Source: Myxococcales bacterium | GTDB taxonomy: Bacteria; Myxococcota_A; Polyangia; Polyangiales; Polyangiaceae | NCBI GenBank assembly: GCA_021847645.1 | Contig: JAJZQG010000014.1 | Location: forward strand, 1-62,622 | DNA length: 62,622 nt | Direction: 5' to 3' | Shown here: piece after piece, positions 48,403 through 57,483 of the stretch | Layout of the letters: each line of letters opens with the position of its first letter | How positions within the stretch are numbered: position 1 is the first letter of the stretch | Made by a program: the position numbers and the translations under genes | Notes under the pieces: generated by a model | What the model was told of the DNA's origin: nothing | The model's database searches: none | The model's input: only the letters and a program-made list of their open reading frames with translations

Positions 48403-49790
48403 GAAGGCAGCGGCTCGCGGACAACCAGGCGGCCCGAGGCTTTGCCGACAGGCCCTTGAGCCTGCTCGAAGACCTCGACCCCCCGCACGAACGTGCGTAG
48501 CACGCGCCCCACCATCGTCATGCCCTCGAAGGGCGTGTACTTCTGGCGCGTCTGCAGCTGCGCGGCCCTCACCGTCCAACACTGCGCGGGATCGAAGATC
48601 ACCAGGTCGGCGTCGGCACCCTCGCGAAGCGCGCCCTTGGCAGGCCCCAGACGATGTACCCGCGCAGGCCCCGCGCTCAACAACTCCACCGCACGCTCCA
48701 GGGAAATGCGTCCTGCCGCCACGCCCTCGGACAGCACATACGACAGCATCAGCTCGACCCCCGGAATGCCACCGTAGTCGCTCCAGAACGAGCCCGTGTG
48801 CTTCTCCTCGGGCCACTGCCCCGGCGCATGATCGGTGGCAATCATGTCGATCGTTCCGTCGGCCAACCCTTGCCAGAGCGCCTCCCGATCCGCCGCGGAC
48901 TTGACCACCGGCGCGGTCTTGAGCACCGCGCCCATCCGCAGCAGATCGTCGACCGTGAACTGCAGGTAGTGCGGGCAGGTCTCGGCCGTCACGCGCACGC
49001 CCCCGGCACGCGCACGACGGATGCCCTCGACGCCCGCACCGCAGGCCAGATGCACGATGTGCAAGCGCGCGCCGGTGCTGGCAGCCAGCTCGAGGCACGT
49101 CTGCACACCTCGCGCTTCGGCCTCCGCGCTGCGGATGCGCGCGTAGGCGCCCGCCGATCGGCCGTCGGGGTCGTGGTGCGCGCGCGCCGCCGCCGCGTCG
49201 ATCATCTCCCGATCCTCGGCATGCACGCCTACGACCAGGTCGAGCCTGGCGGCCGTGCGCATGACGTGCTCGAGCTCGTCGCGCCCGAGATCCTCGAACG
49301 TGTCCATGCCCGAGATCAGGTAGGTCTTGATGTTCCGCACGCCCAGCGTTGCGAGCGACGCGAGCGATCGATCGACCGTGGCCGGCTCGAAGCCGTTGCC
49401 CCGCACGCCGCCCCAGAGCGCGAAGTCGACGTGCGCGCGGGGCGCGATGACGTGCAGCTTGGCGCGGAACGCGTCCGCGTCCACCACCGGAGGCAACGAC
49501 GTGCACGGCATGTCGACCACCGTGGTTACGCCGCCGGCAGCCGCGGCGCGCGTTCCCGACGAGAAGTCCTCGCGGTGCGTGAAGCCTGGCTCGTCGAAGT
49601 GCACGTGCCCGTCGATCGCACCGGGCAGAACCCACGCTCCACCCGCGTCCAGATCCGGAAGGCCGGGTGCGGCGCCTGCGCCAAGCCGCTCGATTCGTCC
49701 ATCGCGGACGACGATGCTGGTCTCGACGGTGTCGTTGCCGCCGTCGGGGATGCGGGCGCGAACGAGGCGAAAGGATGCGGAAGGGGGCAT
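48399..49790 (-). CDS. allantoinase/dihydroorotase-like cyclic amidohydrolase
   Basis: 463-aa metal-dependent amidohydrolase of the cyclic amidase group (allantoinase, dihydroorotase, hydantoinase). The metal motif DGHVHFDEPGFTHRE (His62, His64) is followed by GTRAAAAGGVTTVVDMP, which is especially allantoinase-like. The carboxylated-Lys position is Lys155 (RNIKTYL), with HAEDREM and IVHLACG giving the later His ligands and ATDHAPG the Asp. It should open a cyclic ureide or imide ring. ATG 49790 is chosen; the frame continues upstream only to a TTG. Coupled to an EamA transporter downstream, divergent from prmC. Confidence 0.86.
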   Translation of the reverse strand: MPPSASFRLVRARIPDGGNDTVETSIVVRDGRIERLGAGAAPGLPDLDAGGAWVLPGAIDGHVHFDEPGFTHREDFSSGTRAAAAGGVTTVVDMPCTSLPPVVDADAFRAKLHVIAPRAHVDFALWGGVRGNGFEPATVDRSLASLATLGVRNIKTYLISGMDTFEDLGRDELEHVMRTAARLDLVVGVHAEDREMIDAAAARAHHDPDGRSAGAYARIRSAEAEARGVQTCLELAASTGARLHIVHLACGAGVEGIRRARAGGVRVTAETCPHYLQFTVDDLLRMGAVLKTAPVVKSAADREALWQGLADGTIDMIATDHAPGQWPEEKHTGSFWSDYGGIPGVELMLSYVLSEGVAAGRISLERAVELLSAGPARVHRLGPAKGALREGADADLVIFDPAQCWTVRAAQLQTRQKYTPFEGMTMVGRVLRTFVRGVEVFEQAQGPVGKASGRLVVREPLPS

Positions 49791-49885
49791 GCCGGTGGCA
49801 GGATCAGGGGCCCTGGCGAAACAAAGGTCAAGGGCCGTGGTGGTCGCGGTTGACAACCGGCCGCGTCTGGCACAAGCGATTCGCC

Positions 49886-50797
49886 ATGCAGACCTCCGGC
49901 GCCCAGGACGCGATCTGGACCGTGGAGGCCGTGCTGCGCTGGATTTCCGGGGACTTCAAGGCGCGGGGCATCGACTCCCCGCGCCTGGAGGCCGAGCTGC
50001 TGGTCTCCCTCGTGCTCGGCTGCACGCGCATCCAGCTCATCGTGGACCGCGATCGCCCGCTGGTCGCCACGGAACTCGCCCGCATTCGCGAGTTGGTCGC
50101 GCGCCGGCGCAAACGCGAGCCCGTTGCGTACCTGACCGGACGACGCGAGTTCTACGGCCACGAGTTCCGCGTGGATCGCCGCGTGCTCATCCCGCGTCCC
50201 GACACCGAGACCCTCGTCGAGGTGGCCCTCGAACGTACGCGCGACCATTCGCTGTTCGGGCGCATGCTCGACCTGTGCACCGGGTCGGGCAACGTGGCGA
50301 TCGCATTCGCCAAGGAGCGCCCGACCTGGCACGTGGAGGCCACCGACATCTCGCCCGATGCGCTCGAGGTGGCCCGCATGAACGCGTTGCGGCTCGGGGC
50401 GGTGTGGAACGTGCGCTTCCGCCGCGGAGACCTATTCGACGCCGCCGCGCCCCGGCCCTACGACTTGATCACGGCCAATCCTCCCTATGTCACCTTGCGC
50501 GAAATGCAGGAGGTCTCCGCCGACGTCCGCGACCACGAGCCTCACCTCGCGCTGGTGGGCGGTGAGGACGGCCTCGACGTCATCCGGCGCATTGGCGCGC
50601 AGGCCGGCGCCCATCTGGTGGCCGGCGGTGTGCTCGCCCTGGAGATCGGCTGCGAGCAAGGCGACGCCACACGCGCCCTGCTCGAGGGTGAAGGGTTCAT
50701 CGACGTGCGCGTGGATCGCGATCTGGGCGGCAGGCCCCGCGTCGTGAGCGCGGTGCACCCCGAGAGCGGCGCCGCCTTCGATCCGGCTTGGGACTGA
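49886..50797 (+). CDS. prmC: peptide chain release factor N5-glutamine methyltransferase
   Basis: 303-aa SAM-dependent methyltransferase that methylates the Gln of the GGQ motif of release factors. An N-terminal helical domain (~1-85) precedes the catalytic domain: LDLCTGSGNVAIAFA (128 on), ATDISPDAL, and NPPY at 198-201, the diagnostic motif of N5-Gln methyltransferases. IPRPDTETL (102-110) is also a PrmC hallmark. ATG 49886. No prfA is adjacent; the next gene is convergent. About 95 bp separate it from the divergent allantoinase-like start. Confidence 0.9.
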   Translation: MQTSGAQDAIWTVEAVLRWISGDFKARGIDSPRLEAELLVSLVLGCTRIQLIVDRDRPLVATELARIRELVARRRKREPVAYLTGRREFYGHEFRVDRRVLIPRPDTETLVEVALERTRDHSLFGRMLDLCTGSGNVAIAFAKERPTWHVEATDISPDALEVARMNALRLGAVWNVRFRRGDLFDAAAPRPYDLITANPPYVTLREMQEVSADVRDHEPHLALVGGEDGLDVIRRIGAQAGAHLVAGGVLALEIGCEQGDATRALLEGEGFIDVRVDRDLGGRPRVVSAVHPESGAAFDPAWD

Positions 50798-50827
50798 CAC
50801 GCACCGGGACTCGGATTGCCCCTGCCC

Positions 50828-52552
50828 TCACTTCTTCTTGAACAGACGCCCGAAGATCTCCCCCACGCCGTCGTGCTTCCAGTCGATGGGCCGGTCCGTG
50901 CCGGTGGTCCGGGCTTCGGCCTTGGGCTCGTCCTGCTCGCCGGCCTCGCGCTGGCCGGTCCCGCGCATCTCCCACAGGCGGACTTCGCGCACCGCGTCGA
51001 TGTTGCGCGGATTGAGCTCGGCCGCCTGGCGGAAGTCGGCAATCGCCGCCTGCTGCTTGCCAGTCATCTTCAGCAGCGTACCGCGATAGAATCGTGCACG
51101 CTCGCACCGGGGCTCGAGCGCGATAGCCCTGTTCAGAAGCGTCAGCGGCTCCCCGAAGTCCTTGCTGGCCATGCGCTCCCGACGGTTCGCCAGGGCCCAC
51201 GCGTACAATGCCATGTAGTCGGGCTGCTCCGGATCCCCCTCCATCGCGCGCTGGGCCAACGCCTCGGCCTTCTCGAAGTCATGCTTCTTGACGAACACCT
51301 CGGCCTTCTGGAAGTCGAGCGTGGCCTCGATGACCCGTTGCACCTTCGCCTGCTCGTCGGGCTGCCCCTCGCCGGACTTGAGCATGTCCACGTACTTCTG
51401 CCGGCGCCCCGCGTCCGTCAACGTCGCGTGCGCATCCGACATGCGGGCAAAAACCCGGGCGGCATCGTCGCGCGCATCGGCCAGCGACGCCGGAAGGCGG
51501 TCGGGGTGCCACTTCTTCGCCAGGGCGAAGTACGCGGAGCGGACCGCATCCGGCGCGGCGTCGTCGGGCACGCCCAGCACGGCGAAGAAGGTCTCGTTAT
51601 CGATGTTGGCGGCGCGACGCTTGATCTCCTCGCGCAAGGAGGATTCCTCGGCCGCGGTCAGCGGCACGGCTCTGCCCGGCATGTTCTGCGTCGTGGTCCG
51701 GGTGGGGCTCTCGTTGCCCGCCGCGGACACGCCCGGCGTCGACTTCTGGGTGCCTCGAGGCGATTCCGCCTGAACCGCGGGGGCGGCCGCCGGCGCGACC
51801 ACAATGCTCTTGGTGATGAGCAGCGCATAAGCCAACAGCTTGCTCTGCCGCACCGGCAGCACCGCCTTGCCGACCAGATCGTCGATACTCATCGGGGTCG
51901 CGCGCAGCAAGTCGATGAGCATCAGCTCCGGCGGTCCGAACCCGAATCGCTCCAGCGCCATCGCCCCGCTCAATCGCACCGGCGCCCCGCCCAGCCGCGC
52001 CAGCGTCGGCTCGATGTTCGGATCGTTGGGCCGGGCGTTGATGCCCTCCCACAACACGCGATACGGATCGATGGGCGTGAGCAGCGGCCCTCCCCAGCCG
52101 TCCAACAGGTTGACGTTCGCGTAGAACTCATAGGCCGTGTGCTCGGTCACCTGCTCGAACAGGCGAATCATCCGACGCATGACCTGCTCGCGCAACGCCG
52201 CAACCAGCTGCGCTTGATCGAGCTTGCCCAGCGCTAGCAGGTACTCGCCAATCGGCTCGTTGGCCGCAGAGGCCGCCTGTGCCGCGCGCTCGACCGTGTC
52301 GTGGTCGACCAGCCCCAGCTGCGTCAGCACGCGTCCGAAAGGCGCCACCGCGAACGATGTCTTGACCTTGCCCGGTGCCCCCTGCGCAAATGCCACGAAG
52401 CTCTCCCCGCCCTTGCGGTCCCGCAGCAACAGCGTGCCGTCGAGGCGCTTCTCCGCCACGAACACGAGCAGGTGCGCCAGCGGGTTTTTCGCCAGAGTTC
52501 CCGAAGCGGACGGACGAAGATCGGCGGGCGCGGGCATGGACGTGGGAATCAT
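50828..52552 (-). CDS. DUF4388-DnaJ-TPR protein
   Basis: 574 aa with three parts. Residues ~22-240: a DUF4388/PATAN-like region (AHLLVFVAEKRLDGTLLLRD) plus a second helical segment. Residues ~250-300 are a low-complexity linker. Residues ~318-390: a J domain with HPD at 349-351 and FFAVLGVPDDAAPDAVRSAY. Residues ~400-535: about three TPR-like helix pairs (AEALAQRAMEGDPEQPDY). A Lys-rich tail follows. Such DUF4388 proteins are common in myxobacteria and often linked to motility or signalling; the J domain could recruit DnaK. Divergent, 67 bp apart, from an NtrC-type regulator gene. ATG 52552; ATG 52537 is possible. Confidence 0.85.
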   Translation of the reverse strand: MIPTSMPAPADLRPSASGTLAKNPLAHLLVFVAEKRLDGTLLLRDRKGGESFVAFAQGAPGKVKTSFAVAPFGRVLTQLGLVDHDTVERAAQAASAANEPIGEYLLALGKLDQAQLVAALREQVMRRMIRLFEQVTEHTAYEFYANVNLLDGWGGPLLTPIDPYRVLWEGINARPNDPNIEPTLARLGGAPVRLSGAMALERFGFGPPELMLIDLLRATPMSIDDLVGKAVLPVRQSKLLAYALLITKSIVVAPAAAPAVQAESPRGTQKSTPGVSAAGNESPTRTTTQNMPGRAVPLTAAEESSLREEIKRRAANIDNETFFAVLGVPDDAAPDAVRSAYFALAKKWHPDRLPASLADARDDAARVFARMSDAHATLTDAGRRQKYVDMLKSGEGQPDEQAKVQRVIEATLDFQKAEVFVKKHDFEKAEALAQRAMEGDPEQPDYMALYAWALANRRERMASKDFGEPLTLLNRAIALEPRCERARFYRGTLLKMTGKQQAAIADFRQAAELNPRNIDAVREVRLWEMRGTGQREAGEQDEPKAEARTTGTDRPIDWKHDGVGEIFGRLFKKK

Positions 52553-52619
52553 AGCGGACCCGGCGCCGGTGCGGAACCCGCCCCACGCGATCGGTCGTCG
52601 CTCGTGCTAGCTTCACGCC

Positions 52620-53996
52620 ATGCTCAACGCCCACATCCTGGTGGTCGACGACGAGGTCGGGATCCTGACCGCGCTGCAGAAGACCCTGGCCTTGGAGGGG
52701 TACACGGTCGACGTCGCGGGCGGCTTGCGGATCGCCGAGGAGCGGCTGGCGAAGCGATCGTACGACGTGGTGTTGCTCGACGTCGCGCTGCCCGACGGCG
52801 ACGGGCTGTCGCTGCTGGAGTCGATGCGCACGGCAGGCAACGACACGCCTGCGCTGATGATGAGCGGCCACGCGACGATCGACGCCGCCATCCGCGCGAC
52901 GCGCCTGGGTGCCATCGACTTTCTGGAGAAGCCCATCTCCACCGATCGGCTCTTGCTGGTGTTGCAGAATACGCTGCGTCTGGTTCGCGCGGAAGCCGAG
53001 ACCCAGGAGTTGCGCCAGGCCACCGGATGGGCCAGCGATCTGGTGGGAAGCTCGCGGGCGATGGAAGCGCTGCGCGAGCAGATCGGCCGGGCCGCCCGGG
53101 CCAACGCCAGCGTGCTCTTGCTGGGCGAACGCGGCACGGGCAAGGAGCTTGTCGCCCGGGCCATCCACCAGGCCTCGCCGCGCGCCAAAGGCCCCCTGGA
53201 GAAGCTCAACTGCGCAGCCGTGCCCCCCGAGCTCATCGAGAGCGAGCTGTTCGGCCACGAGGCCGGCGCCTTCACCGGCGCCACCCGCCAGCGCCGCGGC
53301 AAGTTCGAGCGCGCTTCCTCCGGCACGCTGTTTCTCGACGAGGTCGGCGACATGCCCCTCGCCATGCAAGCCAAGCTCTTGCGCGTCCTGCAGGAGCGCG
53401 AGATCGAGCGCGTGGGCGGCCACGAAACCATCAAGGTCGACGTGCGCGTGGTGGCTGCCACCAACCGCGACCTGGTCGAGGCCTGCCGCACCGGCGCCTT
53501 CCGCCCCGATCTGTACGACCGGCTCAATGTCGTGCCGCTCGTGGTTCCGCCCCTGCGTTCCCGGCGCGAGGACATCCCCGGATTGACCCGGCACTTCCTC
53601 GAGCTCGCCTCCAAGGTCAACGACCGCCCAGGAGCGCGCATCACCGACCGCGCCGTCGATGCACTCTGCGCCCACGCCTGGCCGGGCAACGTGCGCGAGC
53701 TTCGCAACATCATCGAGCGGCTCGTGATCCTCGCCCCCGATGACACCATCGACGTCGACGACGTGGCGCTGTGCCTGGGCGGGGCGCCGTCCCCCACGGC
53801 TTCTGGCCTGTATCGGCCGGGCGTGCCGTTCCGGGTCTTGTCCGAGGAGGCCGAGCGCACCATCGTCCAGGAGGCGCTGCAGCACCACGGCGCGCAAATG
53901 GCCGCCACGGCGCGCGCGCTGGGCATGGAGCGCAGCCACTTTTACAAGAAGTGCAAGGCGCTGGGGCTGCGGGACGCCGGCGAGAGCGACGAGTAG
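52620..53996 (+). CDS. sigma-54-dependent response regulator (NtrC/NtrX type)
   Basis: 458 aa. Receiver 1-120 with phosphoacceptor Asp54 (VLLDVALPDG); AAA+ sigma-54 interaction domain ~140-380 with Walker A GERGTGKE (169-176) and GAFTGA (216-221), the loop that contacts sigma-54; a C-terminal Fis-type HTH (~410-450, MAATARALGMERSHFYKKCK). It should activate sigma-54 promoters when phosphorylated. Its kinase is not in the window next to it. ATG 52620 has no Shine-Dalgarno, but TGCTAGCTT (extended -10) ends seven bases upstream, suggesting a leaderless message. Divergent from the DUF4388-DnaJ gene. Confidence 0.93.
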   Translation: MLNAHILVVDDEVGILTALQKTLALEGYTVDVAGGLRIAEERLAKRSYDVVLLDVALPDGDGLSLLESMRTAGNDTPALMMSGHATIDAAIRATRLGAIDFLEKPISTDRLLLVLQNTLRLVRAEAETQELRQATGWASDLVGSSRAMEALREQIGRAARANASVLLLGERGTGKELVARAIHQASPRAKGPLEKLNCAAVPPELIESELFGHEAGAFTGATRQRRGKFERASSGTLFLDEVGDMPLAMQAKLLRVLQEREIERVGGHETIKVDVRVVAATNRDLVEACRTGAFRPDLYDRLNVVPLVVPPLRSRREDIPGLTRHFLELASKVNDRPGARITDRAVDALCAHAWPGNVRELRNIIERLVILAPDDTIDVDDVALCLGGAPSPTASGLYRPGVPFRVLSEEAERTIVQEALQHHGAQMAATARALGMERSHFYKKCKALGLRDAGESDE

Positions 53997-54079
53997 GCCT
54001 GCAACTGTCCCTACGTGGGAATCCGCCGTGCGCAGAACGCTGCCCGCGCCGCCCCCTCGCCCACGCTCTGCTGCAGACC

Positions 54080-54745
54080 TCAGGCGCCCATCAGCCCGGC
54101 CGCTCGCAGCACCTCGAATATCTTGTCCGGCGGAATGCGCCCCTCGCGCTTGATCGTCACCGGTTCGGTCGACGGGTCCACAATCGTCGACGGCGTCCCC
54201 GCCGGCAGGTCGCCCGCGTCCACCATGACGTCGACCGTGTGGTGAAAGTCCTTGCGGATGTGCGACGCCGAGCCGGAGCCGACCTTGTTGGACAGGTTGG
54301 CGCTGCTCACGAGCAGCGGTCCGGCGAACCCGCGGACAACCTCCCACGAAAATCCAGGCGCGGGCACCCGGACGCCGAGCAGCGCGGACTTCTTGAGGGC
54401 CATCGCCTTCAAAACCTTGCTCGGTATCTCGCCGCCGGGCACCACCAGCAACGTCAGGGGCCCCGGCCAGAACGCCGCCGTCAGCGCCGCCGACGCCGCG
54501 GGGAGCTCGTCGGTCAGCTGCGCCAGCGTGCTCGCGTCCGGAATGAGGACCAGCGAAGGCGCCTTGCCCGACCGGCGCTTGGATTGCACCAGCCGAATCA
54601 CCGCTGCCTCGGAGAAGAGCGACGCGGCAATGACGTATTGACGGTGCCCGGGGAAACAGGCGAGGCCATCCTCACGCAGCACGTCGACAACGTCCTGCAC
54701 AGCCGCGGAGGCCTGATCGAGAGGGGACGCTTGGATGATGCGCAT
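54080..54745 (-). CDS. YrdC/Sua5-family threonylcarbamoyl-AMP synthase-like protein
   Basis: 221-aa Sua5/YciO/YrdC-fold protein. The KR-x-SGKAPSLVLI segment (KRRSGKAPSLVLIPD), WPGPLTLLV and SSANLSNK are the ATP/threonine-pocket motifs; TPSTIVD lies near the C-terminus. TsaC-type members make threonylcarbamoyl-AMP for tRNA t6A; the YciO branch, which lacks that role, is also possible. The N-terminal SPLDQASAAV and the GHRQYVIAASL stretch (where TsaC usually has PTDTxYGL) differ enough to keep the activity open. ATG 54745. Convergent with the regulator gene (83 bp). Confidence 0.82.
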   Translation of the reverse strand: MRIIQASPLDQASAAVQDVVDVLREDGLACFPGHRQYVIAASLFSEAAVIRLVQSKRRSGKAPSLVLIPDASTLAQLTDELPAASAALTAAFWPGPLTLLVVPGGEIPSKVLKAMALKKSALLGVRVPAPGFSWEVVRGFAGPLLVSSANLSNKVGSGSASHIRKDFHHTVDVMVDAGDLPAGTPSTIVDPSTEPVTIKREGRIPPDKIFEVLRAAGLMGA

Positions 54746-54824
54746 GCGAACCGCGGGAGTTAGCCCGATTCGCCACCGAGAACAAGACCAAAGAAATGAC
54801 GCCGTGCGCTGGCCGGGTTGCCCC

Positions 54825-55985
54825 TCAATGGCCTGCGCCGGGCTTCGGATGCAGCACCCGGGGCGAGGACGGATCGGATGCGTTCAAGATCAGCAGCCCG
54901 CCGGCGTCGTTGGCGGCAACGAGCGTATCGCCCATGAGCGCTGCACGGTTGACGGCCAATTCAGGGTCATAGCCGCCGACCTTGCGCATCGACGACGGCG
55001 TGGTGATGTCGATGGCCATCAGGCCGGATTCGCCGGCACACAGCCACGCTGTCCGCGGCCCGAGCGCAATGCCGCGAATCATATCCGTGCTTTCGGGCCG
55101 AATCGAGCCCACCACGACCGGCTTGGCAGGGTCACGCAGGTCGACCACGCGCAGCCCCGCAGGCCCTTCCGCCAGATACGCCAGCCCGCCGCGCACCGCC
55201 ACGGCCCGGGTGTCCCCGGCACTGGCAACGGTCGCTACGACACGGGGCGCTCCGGCCGCCTTGAAGTCCACCACGATCAGCCCCGCCCTGCCTGCCGCCG
55301 CCGCAACGAGCGAGGGCGACGCCTTGCCCGCCGGCACGCCGCTCGCCACGTCAAGCACCGCCACGTCTCGCACGTAGTCGTCCGTGGGCACCACGCGCGT
55401 GACCTTGGGATCCGCGGGCGAATGCAGGTCCACCTCGGCCACGCCACCGGTGCCGCAGGCCGCGAATGCCTTGTCCTTGTCCGACGAGGCGGCGTTCCAT
55501 GCGCTGTAGCAGCCGCCTCGCTGTACCGGCGTCCACGGCATGGGATTGAGCACCATCAGCTTGCCCGATCGCGCGCCCGAAGCGTCCACCAGCGCAAGCC
55601 CCGAAGGCCCCACCGCCACCGCCAGACGCGAGGGCGCGCCCTGAAGCAACGCCAGGTTGTTGACGCTACCAGGCAAGACCACGTCGGCCAGCGCCTTGGG
55701 CGCCTCGGGTTGCTGCAGATCGAATACTGTCACGCCCGCTTCGGTGCCCACGTGCGCCAGCGTGCCTTCGATGGCGACCGCGTAGGTTCTCTGCCGCAAC
55801 GGCTCGAGACGCGCCGCGGGGCTGGCCACGGGCAACGGAGCGCTGACCGTAAACGCAGGCGCAGACGGGCACGAGGACGCCGCGGCCGAGGGCGCCGGCG
55901 CGCCGCGCTTGGGGGACTCGCACGCGCTCGCCAGCGACAGCGCCGCGAGCAGCGGGACCAGGTACGACCAGGCGCGCGTCTTCAT
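54825..55985 (-). CDS. beta-propeller (LVIVD-type) lipoprotein
   Basis: 386-aa predicted lipoprotein: signal with lipobox LASAC, an Ala/Ser/Pro linker, then repeated ~45-residue blades with a shared pattern, for example ALLQGAPSRLAVAVGPSGLALVD, AVRGGLAYLAEGPAGLRVVD and ALGPRTAWLCAGESGLMAID. The recurring GLxVVD motif is the LVIVD-repeat hallmark and suggests a 6-7-bladed propeller outside the inner membrane. The ATG overlaps the stop of the M64 peptidase gene by four bases, so the two are coupled; the propeller may scaffold or inhibit the peptidase. That is inference. Confidence 0.8.
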   Translation of the reverse strand: MKTRAWSYLVPLLAALSLASACESPKRGAPAPSAAASSCPSAPAFTVSAPLPVASPAARLEPLRQRTYAVAIEGTLAHVGTEAGVTVFDLQQPEAPKALADVVLPGSVNNLALLQGAPSRLAVAVGPSGLALVDASGARSGKLMVLNPMPWTPVQRGGCYSAWNAASSDKDKAFAACGTGGVAEVDLHSPADPKVTRVVPTDDYVRDVAVLDVASGVPAGKASPSLVAAAAGRAGLIVVDFKAAGAPRVVATVASAGDTRAVAVRGGLAYLAEGPAGLRVVDLRDPAKPVVVGSIRPESTDMIRGIALGPRTAWLCAGESGLMAIDITTPSSMRKVGGYDPELAVNRAALMGDTLVAANDAGGLLILNASDPSSPRVLHPKPGAGH

Positions 55986-57382
55986 GGCGTCAGATCCTCG
56001 TTGGAGTAGTAGCGCACCATGCGCTCGAGGCTGCGACTGCACACCGCGCAGAACTCGACCAGCCCCTTGTGGAACATCTTGCAGTCGTGCTGCGGGCGAA
56101 ACAGCCCCTTGGCCTTGTAGCCCGCCCCCTCGAAGGCACCGACGACTGCCGCGTACTTCGGCTCGTCCGGGGTCGGCACCGGCGTGCTGGGCGCGATCAG
56201 ATCGCGCCACTTGGCGCTGTTGCGCGTCCCGTCGAGCAGCGCGGTGAGATTGGGCTCCCACGGCTCGGTCCCGGGGGGATACATCGCGTCTTCGTCGCTC
56301 GCCACCGCTGAGGTGTAGTACTCGTCGCCCAGTGCCCCCATGTGGTGGCCGTACTCGTGGAGCATCAGGTAGTCGTCGTATTCGTTGTCCGACGTGAAGA
56401 CGCTCCACTGGTTGTAGATGCCGCCGCCGCCGTAGCGCGACGAATTGACCATGACGAACAGCGTGTCGTAGGGAGCGAGGGACGCGATCTGGCGCAGGCG
56501 CTTGGTGTGCTGCACGGTCAGGTAGCGCGCCGAGTCGAACGTGTTGAACGTCGAGCCGAGGACCGTGTCGCGGTAGATGCCCTTGCGCGGCTCGCTCACC
56601 CCCGACTCCCTGCTCCAGGCCAGAATGCCGCGCATGTGAATGCGGGCGCGGTTGGACTTCCACGGCTCGTAGTCGAGGAACACCCGCGCAAAGCGCTTCA
56701 GGTCCGCCCGCAGCTTGTCGGCGTCCGACGGCGCGTAGCCCTCGGGCACGATGAGCACGTCCATCGCCTTGTCCGGCGCGGCCTCTCCCCCCAGGTCCAC
56801 CACCTGCAAGTCACCGAACGGACGAGCCCGCGAAATCATGTACGACGACGGATCGATCGGAAAGGACACGACCGGGCGGAAATCGGCTCCCGGCACGCGC
56901 CGGTCCAGATGGACGAGCACCGCTTTCTTGGGCATCGGAAACCGGACCGACTCGCTCATCGATCGCCGAATGCCCGTTCGCGCCTCGTCCGTGCCCGTCC
57001 ATTCGTCGAACAGTGTGGCGTATCCCTGCCGGAAGATCTCGCGGCCGCTCGCCAGGTCCGTCACTCGCACACGCCAGGTGCCGTAGCCGAATGGATCGAT
57101 CAGATAACGCCGCGTGCCCGGCCACACCGGCTCGGCCACGACCTCGTCCAACGCGTAGGAGTTCTCCTGGTCCGTGCCGACGTGAAACAGGTCGACGCGC
57201 AGCGCCTCCGAGGTAAACCAGTCGTCGTAGACGACCGGCAAGGCCGGAGCCGCCGCAGTCGAAGAAGCCGCGGTGCCAGGGGACGGCGCGGCCGGCTCCA
57301 GGGCATGGGCAGCCACCGTCGCCGACAGCCCGAGCGCGCCCACCGCTGCCAGTGCGCGCCACACGAATCCGAAACGAGTCAT
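55982..57382 (-). CDS. M64-family (IgA-protease-like) metallopeptidase
   Basis: 466-aa secreted zinc peptidase. Signal peptide at residues 1-27. Residues ~50-200 form a beta-rich N-domain; the peptidase domain begins around KAMDVLIVPEGYAPSDADK. Zinc motif HEYGHHMGALGDEY starts at His342 (HExxH, Glu343), with the Asp/Glu of the extended motif conserved. M64 members include Clostridium IgA protease; many relatives have unknown targets. Cys near the C-terminus (HDCKMFHKG, FCAVCSRS) suggest disulfides. ATG 57382. Translationally coupled to the propeller lipoprotein. Confidence 0.9.
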   Translation of the reverse strand: MTRFGFVWRALAAVGALGLSATVAAHALEPAAPSPGTAASSTAAAPALPVVYDDWFTSEALRVDLFHVGTDQENSYALDEVVAEPVWPGTRRYLIDPFGYGTWRVRVTDLASGREIFRQGYATLFDEWTGTDEARTGIRRSMSESVRFPMPKKAVLVHLDRRVPGADFRPVVSFPIDPSSYMISRARPFGDLQVVDLGGEAAPDKAMDVLIVPEGYAPSDADKLRADLKRFARVFLDYEPWKSNRARIHMRGILAWSRESGVSEPRKGIYRDTVLGSTFNTFDSARYLTVQHTKRLRQIASLAPYDTLFVMVNSSRYGGGGIYNQWSVFTSDNEYDDYLMLHEYGHHMGALGDEYYTSAVASDEDAMYPPGTEPWEPNLTALLDGTRNSAKWRDLIAPSTPVPTPDEPKYAAVVGAFEGAGYKAKGLFRPQHDCKMFHKGLVEFCAVCSRSLERMVRYYSNEDLTP

Positions 57383-57483
57383 GGAACGTTCGCCTTTCCT
57401 GTGGGCACCCTAGTACAAAACCGGGGCGGCCATGCGGGCAAGCCGCTCGGACCGCACAGGCAGGCGGGAACGAACGTGAGCGG

